NCBI GenBank assembly: GCA_019420305.1
Contig: JAHZHL010000015.1
Span: forward strand, 1-64,000
Length of the DNA: 64,000 nucleotides
Direction: 5' to 3'
From: Bacillota bacterium
Lineage (GTDB): Bacteria > Bacillota > Clostridia > Peptostreptococcales > Anaerovoracaceae
In this document: piece after piece, positions 62,604 through 64,000 of the stretch
Numbering within the stretch: the first letter of the stretch is position 1
Layout: the number at the start of each line of letters is the position of its first letter
Notes under the pieces: generated by a model
Told to the model about the DNA's origin: nothing
Databases searched by the model: none
Seen by the model: the letters and a program-made list of their open reading frames with translations, nothing else
Translations under genes and position numbers: made by a program

Positions 62604-63445
62604 TTCTGGCAGCCGCTTTTGTGCTCCTGGTACTTTTCATCGGAGGGAACCGAACCGCGAAAGCGCTGGTAACACTTGCCGGGAATGCCTCCATTCTGGC
62701 AGCTTCTGTCTTTGTCGTTTATCAGGGCGCGAATCCCCTGATTACCGCGCTGGTCTCCTGCCTGTGCGTAACCCTGCTTACGCTGTTTTATCAGAATGAA
62801 GTCAACCAAAAGACCATTGCCGCCTTCTGGTCGGTAGCGATTGTTATCGCTCTTCTGATGGGATTTCTCTGGTATCTCGGCACATTTTCCTCCATACAGG
62901 GCTTCCCTGTCGGGCAGTACGAGATAAGAGAGTCCAACGGGTATGCGCCGGAAATCGGAATCAACGTGTGCCTTTTGCAGATTGCCGCCCTTCTCATGCT
63001 GCTCATTGGCGCCATTATCGATACCGCGCTGGCAGTTACTTCCGCTCTTTATGAAGTGCATCTCAACAACCCGCGGCTTTCACGGAAAGAACTGTTTTTT
63101 TCCGGCATCTCTGTGGGAAAAGATATTCTGGGTTCAACGATCAACACTCTGTTCTTCATTTTTATGGCAGAATATTTCACATTGTTTCTGCAGTTCATGG
63201 AATACTACTCCTTTGAACAGATGGTTAATTCCAAAGAATTTGCCCAGGAGGTCATTTCCATCACCCTCTGCGGCAGCGGCTGTGTTCTGATCCTTCCCGC
63301 GGCGGCTCTGCTTGGCGCCTTCTTTTATCATCCTTCCAAAATGCTGCCCGCGCCGTTCCGGCGATTTTCAGCAAAGCCCGCGCGCCGAAGGCATGTACGG
63401 CACAGGAGAAAAAACACGAAAAAAAGCGGGGAGCGCCGCGTATAA
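62594..63445 (+). CDS. YibE/F-family membrane protein, second subunit
   Basis: A 283-residue partner with about seven membrane helices. It has the YibE/F core IGAIIDTALAVTSALYEVHLNNPRLSR-like segment (about residues 140-166) and a very basic C-terminal tail (about 245-283, Arg/Lys-rich). It is translationally coupled to the first subunit, and the pair probably forms one complex. The coding end overlaps the terminator hairpin. Confidence 0.85.
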   Translation: MLLILAAAFVLLVLFIGGNRTAKALVTLAGNASILAASVFVVYQGANPLITALVSCLCVTLLTLFYQNEVNQKTIAAFWSVAIVIALLMGFLWYLGTFSSIQGFPVGQYEIRESNGYAPEIGINVCLLQIAALLMLLIGAIIDTALAVTSALYEVHLNNPRLSRKELFFSGISVGKDILGSTINTLFFIFMAEYFTLFLQFMEYYSFEQMVNSKEFAQEVISITLCGSGCVLILPAAALLGAFFYHPSKMLPAPFRRFSAKPARRRHVRHRRKNTKKSGERRV

Positions 63446-63466
63446 GCCGCGCGTTCCCCGCTTTTT
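63421..63466 (+). terminator. Intrinsic terminator of the yibE/yibF pair
   Basis: AAAGCGGGGAGCG / CGCGTTCCCCGCTTT arms (with G.T pairs) end in TTTTT at 63462-63466. The stem begins inside the last codons of the second gene. Confidence 0.75.
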
Positions 63467-63501
63467 AATTTGAGTTTTTATGACGATAAAACGATTCGAA
63501 A

Positions 63502-64000
63502 TTACCGTTCTACGATCATTGCGGTACCCTGTCCTCCGCCGATGCACAGAGTAGCCAGACCTTTCTTCGCGTCTCTCTTAGCCATTTCATACATCAGAGT
63601 GATCAGGATTCTGCAGCCGGATGCTCCGATCGGATGACCCAGCGCAATCGCTCCACCGTTTACATTCAGGATGTCTTTGTTGAATCCCAGATCCTTGCCA
63701 ACCGCTACGGACTGTGCCGCGAACGCTTCGTTTGCTTCGATCAGATCCAGATCTTCCACTGTCATGCCTGCTTTTTCCAGAGCCTTTCTTGTGGACGGAA
63801 CCGGTCCGATGCCCATGATTGTCGGATCTACGCCGGCGGAAGCATAGGATTTGATGGTGCACATCGGTTTGATTCCCAGTTCATCCGCTTTTTCCTTGGA
63901 CATTACGACAACTGCCGCGCCGGAGTCATTGATTCCGGATGCGTTTGCCGCAGTTACCACGCCGCCGTCTCTCTTGAATGCCGGCTTCAGTTTCGCAACT
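63502..64000 (-). CDS. Acetyl-CoA acetyltransferase, C-terminal part (window edge)
   Basis: The last 165 or so residues of a thiolase, cut by the right window edge; the frame stays open to base 64000. The catalytic histidine block NGGAIALGHPIGASG and the cysteine block CIGGGQG are both present, as is NANEAFAAQ-like EANEAFAAQS. Condenses two acetyl-CoA to acetoacetyl-CoA in butyrate-type metabolism. The N-terminal active-site cysteine lies outside the window. Confidence 0.92.
   Translation of the reverse strand, partial: VAKLKPAFKRDGGVVTAANASGINDSGAAVVVMSKEKADELGIKPMCTIKSYASAGVDPTIMGIGPVPSTRKALEKAGMTVEDLDLIEANEAFAAQSVAVGKDLGFNKDILNVNGGAIALGHPIGASGCRILITLMYEMAKRDAKKGLATLCIGGGQGTAMIVER

Overview
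The window reads as chromosomal core sequence of an anaerobic member of the Clostridia of roughly balanced GC content. Evidence: the rpoBC/str ribosomal cluster in Firmicute order, the SRP RNA-dnaX-ybaB-recR-bofA block, the sporulation genes spoIVA and bofA, a T-box riboswitch, strong AGGAGG-type ribosome binding sites, an energy-converting [NiFe] hydrogenase, a thiolase and amino-acid permeases. This suits an endospore-forming (or recently spore-forming) amino-acid or butyrate fermenter. Genus and family cannot be fixed from the sequence alone. Almost every gene is on the minus strand, so minus is probably the leading strand. The plus-strand exceptions are a LysM gene, a PAS/metallophosphoesterase pair and a yibE/yibF pair.

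Layout. 1-17 kb (read right to left): rpmG-secE-nusG-rplK-rplA, the L10 leader, rplJ-rplL, a strong terminator, a two-gene AAA-ATPase/DUF4276 cassette, rpoB-rpoC, then rpsL-rpsG-fusA-tuf. 17-24 kb: an XRE regulator with a DUF3169 membrane protein, then a complete six-gene Ech hydrogenase operon (echA-F) whose EchF carries six [4Fe-4S] motifs. 24-27.5 kb: two paralogous APC amino-acid permeases. 27.7-31.7 kb: bofA, recR, ybaB, dnaX, SRP RNA and a secreted PepSY protein. 31.7-37.7 kb: AIR-synthase-like protein, ligA, pcrA and a site-2-type protease. 37.8-44.1 kb: LysM protein, cardiolipin synthase, a tryptophan-type ABC transporter (trpXYZ) under a T-box with a UGG specifier, and an MFS exporter. 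44.2-45.9 kb: a PAS/pseudo-receiver protein and a metallophosphoesterase. 46-58 kb: a long envelope and division operon, plsX-rnc-smc-ftsY-der-plsY-gpsA-miaB-spoIVA. 58-64 kb: malic enzyme, GlnRS, a small secreted protein, yibE/yibF and the 3' part of a thiolase.

How it fits together. Most of the window is transcription, translation, replication/repair and membrane-lipid housekeeping. Ech would couple ferredoxin oxidation to H2 evolution and ion pumping, which suits the neighbouring amino-acid uptake systems and the thiolase. The clearest accessory element is the ATPase + TOPRIM-like (DUF4276) cassette. It sits exactly between the rplL terminator and the rpoB promoter, has its own promoter and terminator, and resembles two-gene anti-phage modules. 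Other oddities are acidic appendages on NusG, RpoB and RpoC, a PlsY with an N-terminal decarboxylase-beta-like motif, a receiver domain without its phospho-acceptor aspartate, and a large palindromic intergenic element between rpsG and fusA. I see no insertion sequence, CRISPR array, rRNA or tRNA gene in the window.
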